Assembly: GCA_029287875.1 (NCBI GenBank)
Contig: JARFQH010000329.1
Coordinates: forward strand, 1 to 7,282
Length of the DNA stretch: 7,282 bases
Reading direction: 5' to 3'
Source: Desulfobacteraceae bacterium
Lineage (GTDB): Bacteria > Desulfobacterota > Desulfobacteria > Desulfobacterales > SG8-13
Every line of letters starts with the position of its first letter. The first letter of the stretch is position 1. A program made the translations under genes and the position numbers. Positions 1-6,305 of the stretch are shown piece by piece. The notes under the pieces were generated by a model, which saw only the letters and a program-made list of their open reading frames with translations, had not been told where the DNA came from and ran no database searches.

Positions 1-140
1 TCAGCGTCGCCGACCACCAGCGGACGACAGATGTCGTAGAGCTCCGGTTCGGCCAATGCCTTGACGCAGATCTCCGGGCCGATCCCGCCAGGATCGCCCA
101 TGGTGATGCCTAAAAGAGGTTTGTTGGGAGTTTGAGTCAT
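1..140 (-). CDS. pdxA: PdxA-family 4-phospho-acid dehydrogenase, N-terminal part (runs off window)
   Basis: Only the first 46 codons are present; the rest lies beyond base 1. The start is the ATG at 140-138. Residues 11-24 carry the family signature GITMGDPGGIGPEI, very close to the usual ITMGDPAGIGPEI of PdxA and PdxA2 proteins (the usual Ala is Gly here). PdxA oxidises 4-phosphohydroxy-L-threonine in vitamin B6 synthesis. Its paralogue PdxA2 oxidises and decarboxylates D-threonate 4-phosphate to dihydroxyacetone phosphate. Because it follows a DUF1537 kinase, the PdxA2 role is the better guess, but the metal- and substrate-binding residues are outside the window and cannot be checked. The Shine-Dalgarno match upstream is weak (AGAAAG about nine bases before the ATG). 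It is separated from the kinase by 311 bases, unlike the tightly packed genes before it, so it may have its own promoter. Confidence 0.9.
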   Translation of the reverse strand, partial: MTQTPNKPLLGITMGDPGGIGPEICVKALAEPELYDICRPLVVGDA

Positions 141-451
141 CGTCGAACTTTCTGGGTCAGTTGGGCCGGTTAGACTGTTGGTTGTTCGGAGCGCATCCTC
201 TGAACGGCCGGCACTCGGTAGAATCGCCAACATTGAGTCGGAAAGGCTCTCAGGCCATTCTCTGCTATTTAGACAGGATCAAAAAGATCAGTAAACTCTT
301 TCTAATTTTTGCTGCATTTATAACGGCTGGTTCGACATCGATCTTATGACACTCACCGCCGATATCATTGTTTTTTTTAATAGTTATATATCAGTCGAAT
401 TAATTACGCATTCGATAACATCGTCTCAACGGGCCAACCGGCTAAACCGGC
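141..451. other. 311-base intergenic spacer between the kinase and pdxA
   Basis: I see no convincing gene here; short open frames on the plus strand have no ribosome binding site and no recognisable protein. Bases 240-420 are AT-rich. Visible structure: an inverted repeat TCGAAT-N9-ATTCGA at 395-415, a GATC-AAAAA-GATC palindrome at 277-289, and a run of eight T at 371-378 (A on the transcribed strand, so not a terminator for the operon). On the minus strand a TATAAA hexamer at 323-318 could be a -10 element for pdxA, but no good -35 lies 16-18 bases before it. No intrinsic terminator ends the kinase transcript, so readthrough into pdxA is possible. Confidence 0.5.
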
Positions 452-462
452 TCAACGGGCCC
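431..462 (-). repeat. Nested repeat and hairpin around the kinase stop codon
   Basis: An outer GGGCC (431-435) / GGCCC (458-462) pair encloses a CCGG-CTAAA-CCGG palindrome (438-450). The same stretch holds direct repeats: CTCAACGGGCC at 425-435 and 451-461 (26 bases apart) and AACCGGCT at 436-443 and 445-452. The kinase stop codon (454-452) lies inside the structure. With no T-run after it, this is not an intrinsic terminator; it may be a local duplication or an mRNA 3' structure. Confidence 0.4.
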
Positions 463-1693
463 AACGGCCATCGGCCAAAAGGCCATACAGCTGCAACAGC
501 GTGTCGGGTTCACCGAATGCGCCGGCCTTGGTGATCACCGGCAGGCCGTCGTCGGCACCGCCTATCACCGTTCCCTGGATGACTCCCGGTAGAATTTCGA
601 CCTTCAGGCGGACCCCGCTTGCCTCGATTGCGCCGAGAACCGCCGCAGCCGTGTCTCCGCCGGATAGGAAAAGTCCGTCCGGACGGCGGCACCGGACAAT
701 AGCGGCGGTCTCTGCCGCCAGCTGTCGGGTGATAGAATTATCGTACACCAATGATTCGGCGGGTGCAAGCTGCAGGACAACCGCTCCTGAGGCAAGATCC
801 TTCGCGATAGTATTCGATCGGTCGGACAACGCGGTCGATCGGCCGGGAACAAGTATGTAGCGCGGGACGCCGGTTTTACGGGTCAGCGTTTCGACCTGCG
901 ACCTGAGCACATTGGAGCCGGAACCGCAGACAAAGAGCAGGTGATCGCCCACGGCAGCCCCTGACGCCGGTCGTGCCTCAGTCTCTTCAAATCGACACCG
1001 GACCAGCGCCTGAGCCAGGCCGGCGGAACCGGCCAGCAGGAGGTGCGGAAATTGGTCGCCGGCCAGGCGGGCAATGACCTCAAGGTGCCGTTGATGCGCG
1101 GCATCACAAGCGATCAGGCGGCGGCCTTGCTTCAACAGGTCCCCGACAAGTGCCTTCAGGCGCCGGGGGTTTTCGTCGAGATCGGCCGCATCGATCCGGC
1201 CCACCGGCCGTCGGTATTGAAGGGCGATCAACTCCGAGAGGCGGGACGCTTTGATCGGACTCGCCGGATCGCGTGCCATCTCGCTGTCGGCCACCGGGAT
1301 GTTGCGCACATAGTGAACATCGTGAAGCGTCGTGCGCCCCTGGGCCGGAAAAGCCGGGGCGATCAGCGCGCCCCGGCAGCCGCACACGTTGGCCAGTGCA
1401 GCGACCTCGGCGCCGACATTGCCCCGCATGCAGGAATCGATCTTCTTGTAGATCAGTTGTGGTTTCAGCCGACCGACGGCCATTCCGGTTTGGCGCACCC
1501 GTTCTCCCGCCGCGGCCGGTGACAGGTTCCGGCTCGCGGTAGACACCGTCAAGACCCCTTTGATCGATTCCGGGTTGATGGCGGCCAGTTCTTGATGCGG
1601 CACTAAAAGGACCTGGTTCCCGAAACGGCCGAATTGAATACCGGCGTCGGCCGCACCGGTCAGGTCGTCGGCAATGACGGCCAGAGAGATCAC
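452..1693 (-). CDS. DUF1537 four-carbon acid-sugar kinase
   Basis: A 413-residue protein, the normal length for the DUF1537 family, whose members phosphorylate tetronates such as D-threonate, D-erythronate or 3-oxo-tetronates with ATP in the cytoplasm. N-terminal substrate domain: ADDLTGAAD at residues 8-16, KKIDSCMRGN at 83-92, and APAFPAQGR (112-120) followed by a DP motif at 142-143. C-terminal nucleotide-binding domain: CGSGSNVLRSQ at 256-266, SGGDTAAAVL at 344-353, LPGVIQG at 368-374 and KAGAFGE at 389-395. Nothing is missing or broken. The start is a GTG at 1693-1691 that overlaps the larA stop as GTGA, with GGAG nine bases upstream, so translation is probably coupled to larA. The presence of a PdxA-type gene next downstream favours a D-threonate/D-erythronate kinase (DtnK/DenK type) over the OtnK type, which goes with aldolase and isomerase genes not seen here. 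Exact substrate is inferred. Confidence 0.93.
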   Translation of the reverse strand: MISLAVIADDLTGAADAGIQFGRFGNQVLLVPHQELAAINPESIKGVLTVSTASRNLSPAAAGERVRQTGMAVGRLKPQLIYKKIDSCMRGNVGAEVAALANVCGCRGALIAPAFPAQGRTTLHDVHYVRNIPVADSEMARDPASPIKASRLSELIALQYRRPVGRIDAADLDENPRRLKALVGDLLKQGRRLIACDAAHQRHLEVIARLAGDQFPHLLLAGSAGLAQALVRCRFEETEARPASGAAVGDHLLFVCGSGSNVLRSQVETLTRKTGVPRYILVPGRSTALSDRSNTIAKDLASGAVVLQLAPAESLVYDNSITRQLAAETAAIVRCRRPDGLFLSGGDTAAAVLGAIEASGVRLKVEILPGVIQGTVIGGADDGLPVITKAGAFGEPDTLLQLYGLLADGRWAR

Positions 1694-2982
1694 AACGATT
1701 TCTCCAGCGCCGCGCCGGGCCCGATCGGCAGCGTGTCGGGTGCATGGGTCAACACGCTCATGCGCGCCTGCGGACCCTGTCGTCTGAACGCCTCTTCAAT
1801 CGCCCACTGGATGTCCGGAGCGTGGATGTGCCCGAGCCGCGTCTTGTCCTCAGCCGGTATTCCGGGAGAATAGGTGATGATCGAGGCCTTCTCCCGCACC
1901 ATGGCCCAGGCCATCGCCAGAGCCGTGGCGACACCGTTTTTGAGATCGCCGCGCCGGTAGGCCGCTCTGATTTTGTCCGACGGCCAGGCGGTGAAGTCGA
2001 GCAGTTCGGTGTGCACCGGACTGACTCCTTCCGGCGCCGGGGTGCAGACGATGATGGTGCCGCCCGGCCTGACCATTCGAACAGCCGGGTACTGGGCCTT
2101 ATGGGACTGCCAAAAGTCGAGATCGCAGGGGTAGGAGTTGGCCACAACGATGTCCGGGGTCTCGTGATATCGGATGCCGTAGATCTTATGTGCCAGCTTG
2201 ACCCCCTGCTGGAAGGATGCCCGCATGGCGCCGTAGAAAACACCCACGACGCCCCCCTCACTGTCCATTACCACGTTGAAGATGGACTGCAGGCCGACCT
2301 TCTCGGCCATATCGTCCATATCCCGTCGCACCGGGTTGTCCGCGTGACCCAGAAAAGAGTCGCCGCCTCCCTCGCAGGAGAGAATGTGCGTTGCCGCGGT
2401 GGTTGCGGCCCCGCAGACGCCGGGTTGAATGATCTTGGAACTTCCCGAAAACCCGGCGATGTGATGCGGTACAATAGCGCCCAAACCGATGATCACATCG
2501 GCTTCGATTACCGCCCGGTTGATCTTAAGGGGCGTGCCGCGGCCCGAAAAGCCGACATCCACCAGTGCTTCCGGATCACGCCACGCGTGGTTGAACACGT
2601 TTATCCGGCGGAAGACTGCCTCTCCGACCTTGGCGATCATCTCGGCCTTGGTCATGTAACGGTGGGTGCCCAAGGCCATGATGCAGGCGATCCGACGGTC
2701 GGGAACACCGGCACGATTGAGGCGGGCCAGCAGCGGTGGGATCAGGCGATCGGATGGGGTCAGGCGGGTGATGTCATCGCTGATGATCAACACCCGATCG
2801 CCGGGTTTCACGCGACGCTCGAGCGGTTCCTGCCCGATAGGCCGTTCCAGAGCTCCCTCAATGGCTGCGGGCAAATTTTCCAACGGCCGTGAAGGGTGCG
2901 GGCTCAATATCTCGGACAAGCCAGGGGCCGGAACTTCGAAGCCGATCGGTCGGCCGCCGAATGGGATAGTGACCAGTGTCAT
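1690..2982 (-). CDS. larA: LarA-family (DUF2088) nickel-dependent 2-hydroxyacid racemase/epimerase
   Basis: A 430-residue homologue of lactate racemase LarA, a cytoplasmic enzyme that uses a nickel-pincer nucleotide cofactor to move a hydride at C2 of 2-hydroxyacids. The catalytic residues known from Lactobacillus plantarum LarA can be placed by motif: DDITR (D70, R73), GTHR (H107), PHHIAGFSGSSK (H173 and the cofactor-linking K183), H199 sixteen residues after that lysine, and Q292/K295 in WQSHK. All are intact, so it is probably active. The family includes lactate, malate and phenyllactate racemases and sugar-acid epimerases, so lactate should not be assumed. Its place between a TRAP transporter and a DUF1537 kinase points to a C4 sugar acid; D-erythronate/D-threonate interconversion is the most economical guess. 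ATG start with AAGG upstream, nine bases after dctM. The cofactor genes larB, larC and larE are not in this window. Confidence 0.9.
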   Translation of the reverse strand: MTLVTIPFGGRPIGFEVPAPGLSEILSPHPSRPLENLPAAIEGALERPIGQEPLERRVKPGDRVLIISDDITRLTPSDRLIPPLLARLNRAGVPDRRIACIMALGTHRYMTKAEMIAKVGEAVFRRINVFNHAWRDPEALVDVGFSGRGTPLKINRAVIEADVIIGLGAIVPHHIAGFSGSSKIIQPGVCGAATTAATHILSCEGGGDSFLGHADNPVRRDMDDMAEKVGLQSIFNVVMDSEGGVVGVFYGAMRASFQQGVKLAHKIYGIRYHETPDIVVANSYPCDLDFWQSHKAQYPAVRMVRPGGTIIVCTPAPEGVSPVHTELLDFTAWPSDKIRAAYRRGDLKNGVATALAMAWAMVREKASIITYSPGIPAEDKTRLGHIHAPDIQWAIEEAFRRQGPQARMSVLTHAPDTLPIGPGAALEKSL

Positions 2983-2991
2983 TTCAGACCT

Positions 2992-4269
2992 TTACTTCGC
3001 GAAGGTGTTGGGAATGACCATCACCAGATCCGGCACGTAGGTGATCAGCACCAACATGGCGATCATGATCACCAGGAAAGGCGTGATATACCGTATGATC
3101 TCCGAGAGCTGGATATGGGCAATGTTGCACGAGATGAAAAGACAGATTCCCAGCGGAGGGGTCAGCATACCGATCGCCAGGGCCGTGACCATGACCACTC
3201 CGAAGTGAACCGGGTCGATTCCCAGCTTTTCGACTACCGGCAGAAACACCGGCGTGAGGATGATCAAGGAGGCCGAGGTTTCCATGAAGGTGCCCACGAT
3301 CAGCAGACAAATCAGGATGAGACCGTAGAGCACGTACCGGGAAGAGCTCAGGGTCACCAGGTAGGCGGCCACATTCTGGGGAACTCGTTCGGCCGTCAGA
3401 ATCCATCCGAATATGTTGGCGGTGGCGATCAACAGCATGACGGTGGACGTGGCGATCGCGGCGCGCGCAAAAATCCGGGGCAGGTCCCTCAATCGCAGCT
3501 CGCGGTAGACGAGAAATCCGATCACCAGTCCGTAAAGCGCCGCCACCACCGCCGCCTCAGTCGGTGTAAAGATGCCGCCCAGGATGCCGCCCAGGATGAT
3601 GACAGGCATGAGCAGGGCCCAAAGCGCCCCCCAAAAGGTCCGCAGAATCGCACGGAATCCCATGAAGGCATCCTTCTCGTAACCGGCTCTTTTGGCCAGA
3701 AAATAGCTGGTGGCCATCAAACCACCACCGATGAGAAGGCCAGGGATGAATCCCCCCATAAACATTTTACCGATCGAAACACCGCCGACCACACCGAAAA
3801 TGATCATGGGGATGGAAGGGGGGATAATGACGCCGATCGAGCCGCCGGCCGCCTGCACCGCCGCGGCAAACCCTTTCTTGTAACCCTTGCGGATCATGGC
3901 CGGAATGGAGACCGCTCCCACGGCGGCGGTATCGGCCGCCGCTGCACCGGATATGCCGGCAAAAAACATGGCCGCCACCACCGCCACCATGGCCAGACCG
4001 CCGTAGACGAACCCCACAATGGCGTGGGCGAAATCGAACAGCCGGCGGGAAATTCCGCCGGATTCCATCAACTCGCCGGCCAGCATGAAGAAAGGGATCG
4101 CCATCAGGGGAAATGAATCGGTGCCGGTGAACAGCCTTTGGGCGGCAAGAGTCAGCGGAAGGTTGGAACCGAACTGCAAGGTCGTCACGGATGCGACCCC
4201 GAGGGAAAAGGCGATCGGCATCCCCAGCACAAAACAGACCAGCAACGACAAGAACAGGATGGCCGTCAC
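2992..4269 (-). CDS. dctM: TRAP transporter large permease DctM
   Basis: A 425-residue, very hydrophobic inner-membrane protein with about a dozen predicted membrane segments, matching the usual DctM length. DctM carries the solute/sodium transport pathway and pairs with DctQ. Family features visible: LGMPIAFSLG near residues 15-24, PFFMLAGELMESGGISRRL at 59-77, FFAGISGAAAADTAAVG at 102-118, the IPPSIPMIIFG stretch at 149-159, FTPTEAA at 234-240 and LTPPLGICLF at 369-378. I chose the GTG at 4269-4267 because it overlaps the dctQ stop as GTGA and has GGAGG seven bases upstream (4281-4277). A longer frame opening at 4443 would add 58 residues that have no DctM character and are simply dctQ read in another frame. 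Nine bases separate its stop from larA. Confidence 0.95.
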   Translation of the reverse strand: MTAILFLSLLVCFVLGMPIAFSLGVASVTTLQFGSNLPLTLAAQRLFTGTDSFPLMAIPFFMLAGELMESGGISRRLFDFAHAIVGFVYGGLAMVAVVAAMFFAGISGAAAADTAAVGAVSIPAMIRKGYKKGFAAAVQAAGGSIGVIIPPSIPMIIFGVVGGVSIGKMFMGGFIPGLLIGGGLMATSYFLAKRAGYEKDAFMGFRAILRTFWGALWALLMPVIILGGILGGIFTPTEAAVVAALYGLVIGFLVYRELRLRDLPRIFARAAIATSTVMLLIATANIFGWILTAERVPQNVAAYLVTLSSSRYVLYGLILICLLIVGTFMETSASLIILTPVFLPVVEKLGIDPVHFGVVMVTALAIGMLTPPLGICLFISCNIAHIQLSEIIRYITPFLVIMIAMLVLITYVPDLVMVIPNTFAK

Positions 4270-4745
4270 AGCTTTACCTCCGGCGTCAGAATCCTGTCCC
4301 GAAAAGCCGCCACGGCGATTCGCACTGAGTTGATAAACATGAAAATGCCGCCCACCGGGACCGCCATGTAGGGATATATCATGGGGATGTTCATGGAAGG
4401 GGAGGTCTGAAATTTGATCACTCCTAATATTTTGAAGCCCCAATAGATGATCACCAGCAGAAAGACCTGGATAATCAAATTGACGCTAATCACCACGAAT
4501 CGGTAGGCGTTCGCCGGCAGGAGCTTCTGAAGCAAATCAATGCCCAAATGAACCTGATACCGCACCCCGGCCGCTGCACCGATAAAAGAGATCCAGACGA
4601 AAAGGTAGCGGCCGAGTTCTTCGGACCAGGAGAGCGGATCGTTCATCACGAATCGATACCAGACCTGGCTGGCGATGATGGCAACCATGGCCGCCATCAG
4701 CAGGGCCAGAATCCAGTTGATTACACGATCCATGATGTCGAACAT
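4266..4745 (-). CDS. dctQ: TRAP transporter small permease DctQ
   Basis: A 159-residue membrane protein with four hydrophobic segments (about residues 9-29, 47-62, 82-103 and 121-143), as expected for DctQ, the small subunit that scaffolds DctM. The family motif WSEELGRYLFVW is at 40-51, with the VHLGID stretch at 65-70 and the proline-rich MNIPMIYPYMAVPVG before the last helix. The ATG at 4745-4743 gives the normal N terminus, but its Shine-Dalgarno match is weak; an in-frame ATG four codons later is a possible alternative. It follows dctP after 140 bases and overlaps dctM by three. The weak start and the hairpin-rich gap before it fit the usual need for far more binding protein than permease. 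Confidence 0.94.
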   Translation of the reverse strand: MFDIMDRVINWILALLMAAMVAIIASQVWYRFVMNDPLSWSEELGRYLFVWISFIGAAAGVRYQVHLGIDLLQKLLPANAYRFVVISVNLIIQVFLLVIIYWGFKILGVIKFQTSPSMNIPMIYPYMAVPVGGIFMFINSVRIAVAAFRDRILTPEVKL

Positions 4746-4885
4746 CGTTTTGTCCGTTGGCCGGTTCGATTATAAATCCCCCCGACCCCCTTTAGCTGAA
4801 GACGGGCTTGTTCCGGGCTTAGAACCCGTTGGCGGCGAGTTTCAGCCGCGACTCGAAACCGGTTATCCGGGCGGAGGTGCCCACC
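4746..4885 (-). other. dctP-dctQ intergenic region with hairpins and an isolated -10 hexamer
   Basis: These 140 bases hold several inverted repeats on the transcribed strand: CGAGT-N10-ACTCG (4836-4855), and a bulged hairpin spanning 4802-4829 in which ACGG/CCGT and GTTC/GAAC pair. Closer to dctQ there is a paired G-tract on the minus strand (five and six G, 4790-4778) and then a perfect TATAAT at 4774-4769, with no -35-like hexamer 16-18 bases ahead of it. Such regions often protect dctP mRNA and lower permease expression. That role is inferred. Confidence 0.5.
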
Positions 4886-5902
4886 TTAACGGGCGGCTTG
4901 CTGGACGGCGTCGATCAGGCGCTGGCCTTCGGTTGGATCACCGCCACCGATGGCCTTGACGACCGATGGGTTTTCATACACCGGGGCTACCGCTTTCACG
5001 AAGGGGGCCTTGTCGGGGTGGCTGACCTGCATGCCTTCTTTTTTTAGTTCGGCTTCCAGGGTCTGATCGGCTTCCATCGAAATTTTGCGCTCATAATCGC
5101 GGGCCTGGGTTGCGGCATCTGCAAGAATACCCTGCTGCTCCGGTGTCAGCCTCTGCCAGGCAATCTCGCTGATCAGCAGCAGGGCCGGCGAGTAAAAATG
5201 GCCGGTCATGGCCAGGTATTTCTGAACCTCGAAGAAACGTGAAGAGTGAATGACGGCCAGGGGATTTTCCTGAGCGTCGACCGTTTTTTGCTCCAGCGCC
5301 GTGTAGAGTTCGCCGAATGCCATCGGCAGCGGACTGGCGCCCAGGGACTTCATGGTCAGGATGAAGACATCGTCTTCCATGACGCGGATTTTAAGGCCGT
5401 TCATATCCTCGGGTTTCTCGATGGGTCGCTTGGAGTTGGTGATGTTGCGGAACCCGTTTTCATACCAGCCCAGGGAACGGATGCCGACTTTGTTAAACAG
5501 AGCGGCAATGTCGGCACCGATCGGCCCGTCCAGGACCTTGTAACAGGATTCGCGGTCCTTGAACAGGAAGGGAAGATTGAAAAGCTTTATCTGGGGTACG
5601 AAATTTCCCAGCGGGCCGGTAGAGGTCAAGGTCATTTCCAAAGAACCGAGCTGCAGACCTTCGACCATATCCCGCTCCGAGCCGAGCTGGGAGGCAGGGA
5701 ACAGCTGAACCTCGATTTCACCCTTGCTCCTGTCAGCCACGAGCTTGGCGAAATATTCGACCGCCTGGTTGTAGATGTGGCTGGGCTGAGTCGACGTACC
5801 GCATTTAAGGATTGTCTGGGCATATCCGATCGGAGATGCGAACAGAGACGTAAAAAGTGAGAAAAGGGTCACCATGATGATCTTTTTGGAAAGAATTCGC
5901 AT
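4886..5902 (-). CDS. dctP: TRAP transporter substrate-binding protein DctP
   Basis: A 338-residue periplasmic binding protein that captures the carboxylate substrate and delivers it to DctQM. Residues 1-28 form a signal peptide: basic MRILSKK, a hydrophobic core, and a GYA|Q cleavage site between 28 and 29. Conserved DctP features follow: NGFR (R152), GLKIRVM (R173), LGASPLPMAFGELYTALEQ (187-205), VDAQENPL (N213) and EVQKYLAMTGH (225-235). By comparison with the sialic acid protein SiaP, R152, R173 and N213 match SiaP R127, R147 and N187, with R173 the residue that normally salt-bridges the substrate carboxylate. That supports an organic acid ligand. I chose the ATG at 5902-5900 because it begins the signal peptide and has AAAGGAGG six bases upstream; the open frame continues to 6085 but that extension has no protein character. 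First gene of the transporter operon. Confidence 0.95.
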   Translation of the reverse strand: MRILSKKIIMVTLFSLFTSLFASPIGYAQTILKCGTSTQPSHIYNQAVEYFAKLVADRSKGEIEVQLFPASQLGSERDMVEGLQLGSLEMTLTSTGPLGNFVPQIKLFNLPFLFKDRESCYKVLDGPIGADIAALFNKVGIRSLGWYENGFRNITNSKRPIEKPEDMNGLKIRVMEDDVFILTMKSLGASPLPMAFGELYTALEQKTVDAQENPLAVIHSSRFFEVQKYLAMTGHFYSPALLLISEIAWQRLTPEQQGILADAATQARDYERKISMEADQTLEAELKKEGMQVSHPDKAPFVKAVAPVYENPSVVKAIGGGDPTEGQRLIDAVQQAAR

Positions 5903-5908
5903 CACAAG

Positions 5909-5916
5909 CCTCCTTT
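5909..5916 (-). promoter_or_regulatory. Strong ribosome binding site of dctP
   Basis: AAAGGAGG on the minus strand, six bases before the ATG at 5902. It is the strongest Shine-Dalgarno match in the window and decides the start against the longer open frame and against the GTG directly before the ATG. Confidence 0.85.
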
Positions 5917-6114
5917 GGTAGGGATCTGAATTCCGTCGATGAAAAAAACGGACCGGGCCTCGCTGTAAGGCAAATGGCGCCGGGGCACCCGGTGGGGAGT
6001 TGGGTCCCGGCAAGAAATAAGGGACCATCTTGTCGGTTCTTTGGTCCGTCTGTTTATTTAACCGATGTGTTACATCCGCCGGCACACAGCCGGATATTCA
6101 CCGGTGGAAGTGTC

Positions 6115-6124
6115 TTGTAGACAA
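6115..6124. promoter_or_regulatory. Possible GntR/FadR-type operator
   Basis: TTGTAGACAA is a perfect TTGT-N2-ACAA palindrome about 210 bases before dctP. FadR-subfamily GntR regulators, which often control sugar-acid and hydroxyacid operons, bind TNGT...ACNA half-sites with short spacers. A second TGT-N3-ACA palindrome lies at 6064-6076. No regulator gene is in the window and a ten-base palindrome can occur by chance. Confidence 0.3.
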
Positions 6125-6217
6125 ACCAAAAACCGGCCCAATCTTGCGCGAGTATCTCTTTCCGCGACCCTTAATCCACCTGTGAAAGACCACAATCGGT
6201 CGATTAAAGTCAAGTCG

Positions 6218-6249
6218 AAAAAAAGGAAGGGCAGCCACCATGGCTGCCC
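6218..6249 (-). terminator. Strong intrinsic terminator
   Basis: A perfect eight-base-pair stem, GGGCAGCC / GGCTGCCC (6249-6242 and 6236-6229), with a five-base loop, followed on the minus strand by TTCC and seven T (6228-6218). It would stop minus-strand transcripts coming from the PilZ gene, whose stop is 180 bases upstream, and so isolates the dctP operon. It could equally end a short RNA starting near 6296, or act as an attenuator if the dctP promoter lies upstream. Confidence 0.88.
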
Positions 6250-6263
6250 CTCAGGAGGAATAC

Positions 6264-6294
6264 AGAGAAATTGAGGATTTGAAGGAATTTCTCT
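6264..6294. repeat. Nine-base-pair inverted repeat
   Basis: AGAGAAATT (6264-6272) and AATTTCTCT (6286-6294) are perfect inverted copies with a 13-base spacer. It directly adjoins another palindrome, AAAGTA-A-TACTTT (6295-6307). Either an RNA stem-loop or a protein-binding site. Confidence 0.6.
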
Positions 6295-6305
6295 AAAGTA
6301 ATACT

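Larger units (their letters stand above)
5903..6217 (-). other. Long untranslated leader / promoter region of the dctP operon
   Basis: About 315 bases between the intrinsic terminator and dctP with no supported gene. It contains many small inverted repeats: TGTCT-TGT-AGACA (6111-6123), GATGT-GTT-ACATC (6064-6076), CCGGC-ACACA-GCCGG (6079-6093) and CCGGG-GCA-CCCGG (5980-5992). GCCGGG near 6010-6005 could compete for the 3' half of the last one. A TTGACT hexamer at 6212-6207 resembles a -35 box, but I find no -10 at the right distance, and TTAAAT at 6059-6054 lacks a -35. The promoter of the operon therefore remains unplaced. I recognise no known riboswitch. Confidence 0.45.
6218..6296 (-). ncRNA. 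Candidate short RNA ending at the intrinsic terminator
   Basis: If the sigma-54-like element at 6322-6306 is real, its start would be near 6296, giving an RNA of about 80 bases. It would begin with a nine-base-pair stem, AGAGAAATT / AATTTCTCT (6294-6286 and 6272-6264), whose 13-base loop is pyrimidine-rich (CCTTCAAATCCTC). An unpaired linker with CCTCCT (6257-6252) follows, then the terminator hairpin. Stem-loop, CU-rich single strand and terminator are typical of bacterial small RNAs that mask AGGAGG ribosome sites. No family is recognised; the alternative is a leader of the dctP operon. Confidence 0.35.

Noticed and set aside
371..378. Run of eight T as a terminator
   Set aside because: It is a T-run only on the plus strand, where no gene ends, and no GC-rich hairpin precedes it.
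161..534. Two short plus-strand open frames of 62 codons each
   Set aside because: No ribosome sites, no recognisable domain; one overlaps the kinase 3' end.
1744..2892. A 382-residue plus-strand open frame opposite larA
   Set aside because: Antisense shadow of a gene with all LarA catalytic motifs in frame; no domain of its own.
2896..4116. A 406-residue plus-strand open frame opposite dctM and the start of larA
   Set aside because: It is the antisense shadow of well-recognised DctM and LarA coding sequence; its product is low-complexity, rich in H, D, G and R, and matches no family.
4270..4443. A 58-residue N-terminal extension of DctM
   Set aside because: The extension is dctQ sequence in another frame; the GTG at 4269 has a good ribosome site, couples to the dctQ stop and gives the normal family length.
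4778..4790. G-quadruplex from the paired G-tract
   Set aside because: Only two G-runs (five and six) are present, so at most a weak two-tier structure could form.
5903..6085. A 61-residue N-terminal extension of DctP
   Set aside because: It would bury the signal peptide inside the protein and ignores the strong AAAGGAGG ribosome site before the ATG at 5902.
6098..6241. A 47-codon minus-strand open frame starting with ATG in the loop of the terminator hairpin, with GAGGGG upstream
   Set aside because: Its first codons are the terminator stem and T-run themselves, it has no recognisable protein character, and the terminator explains the sequence better. A leader peptide cannot be fully excluded.
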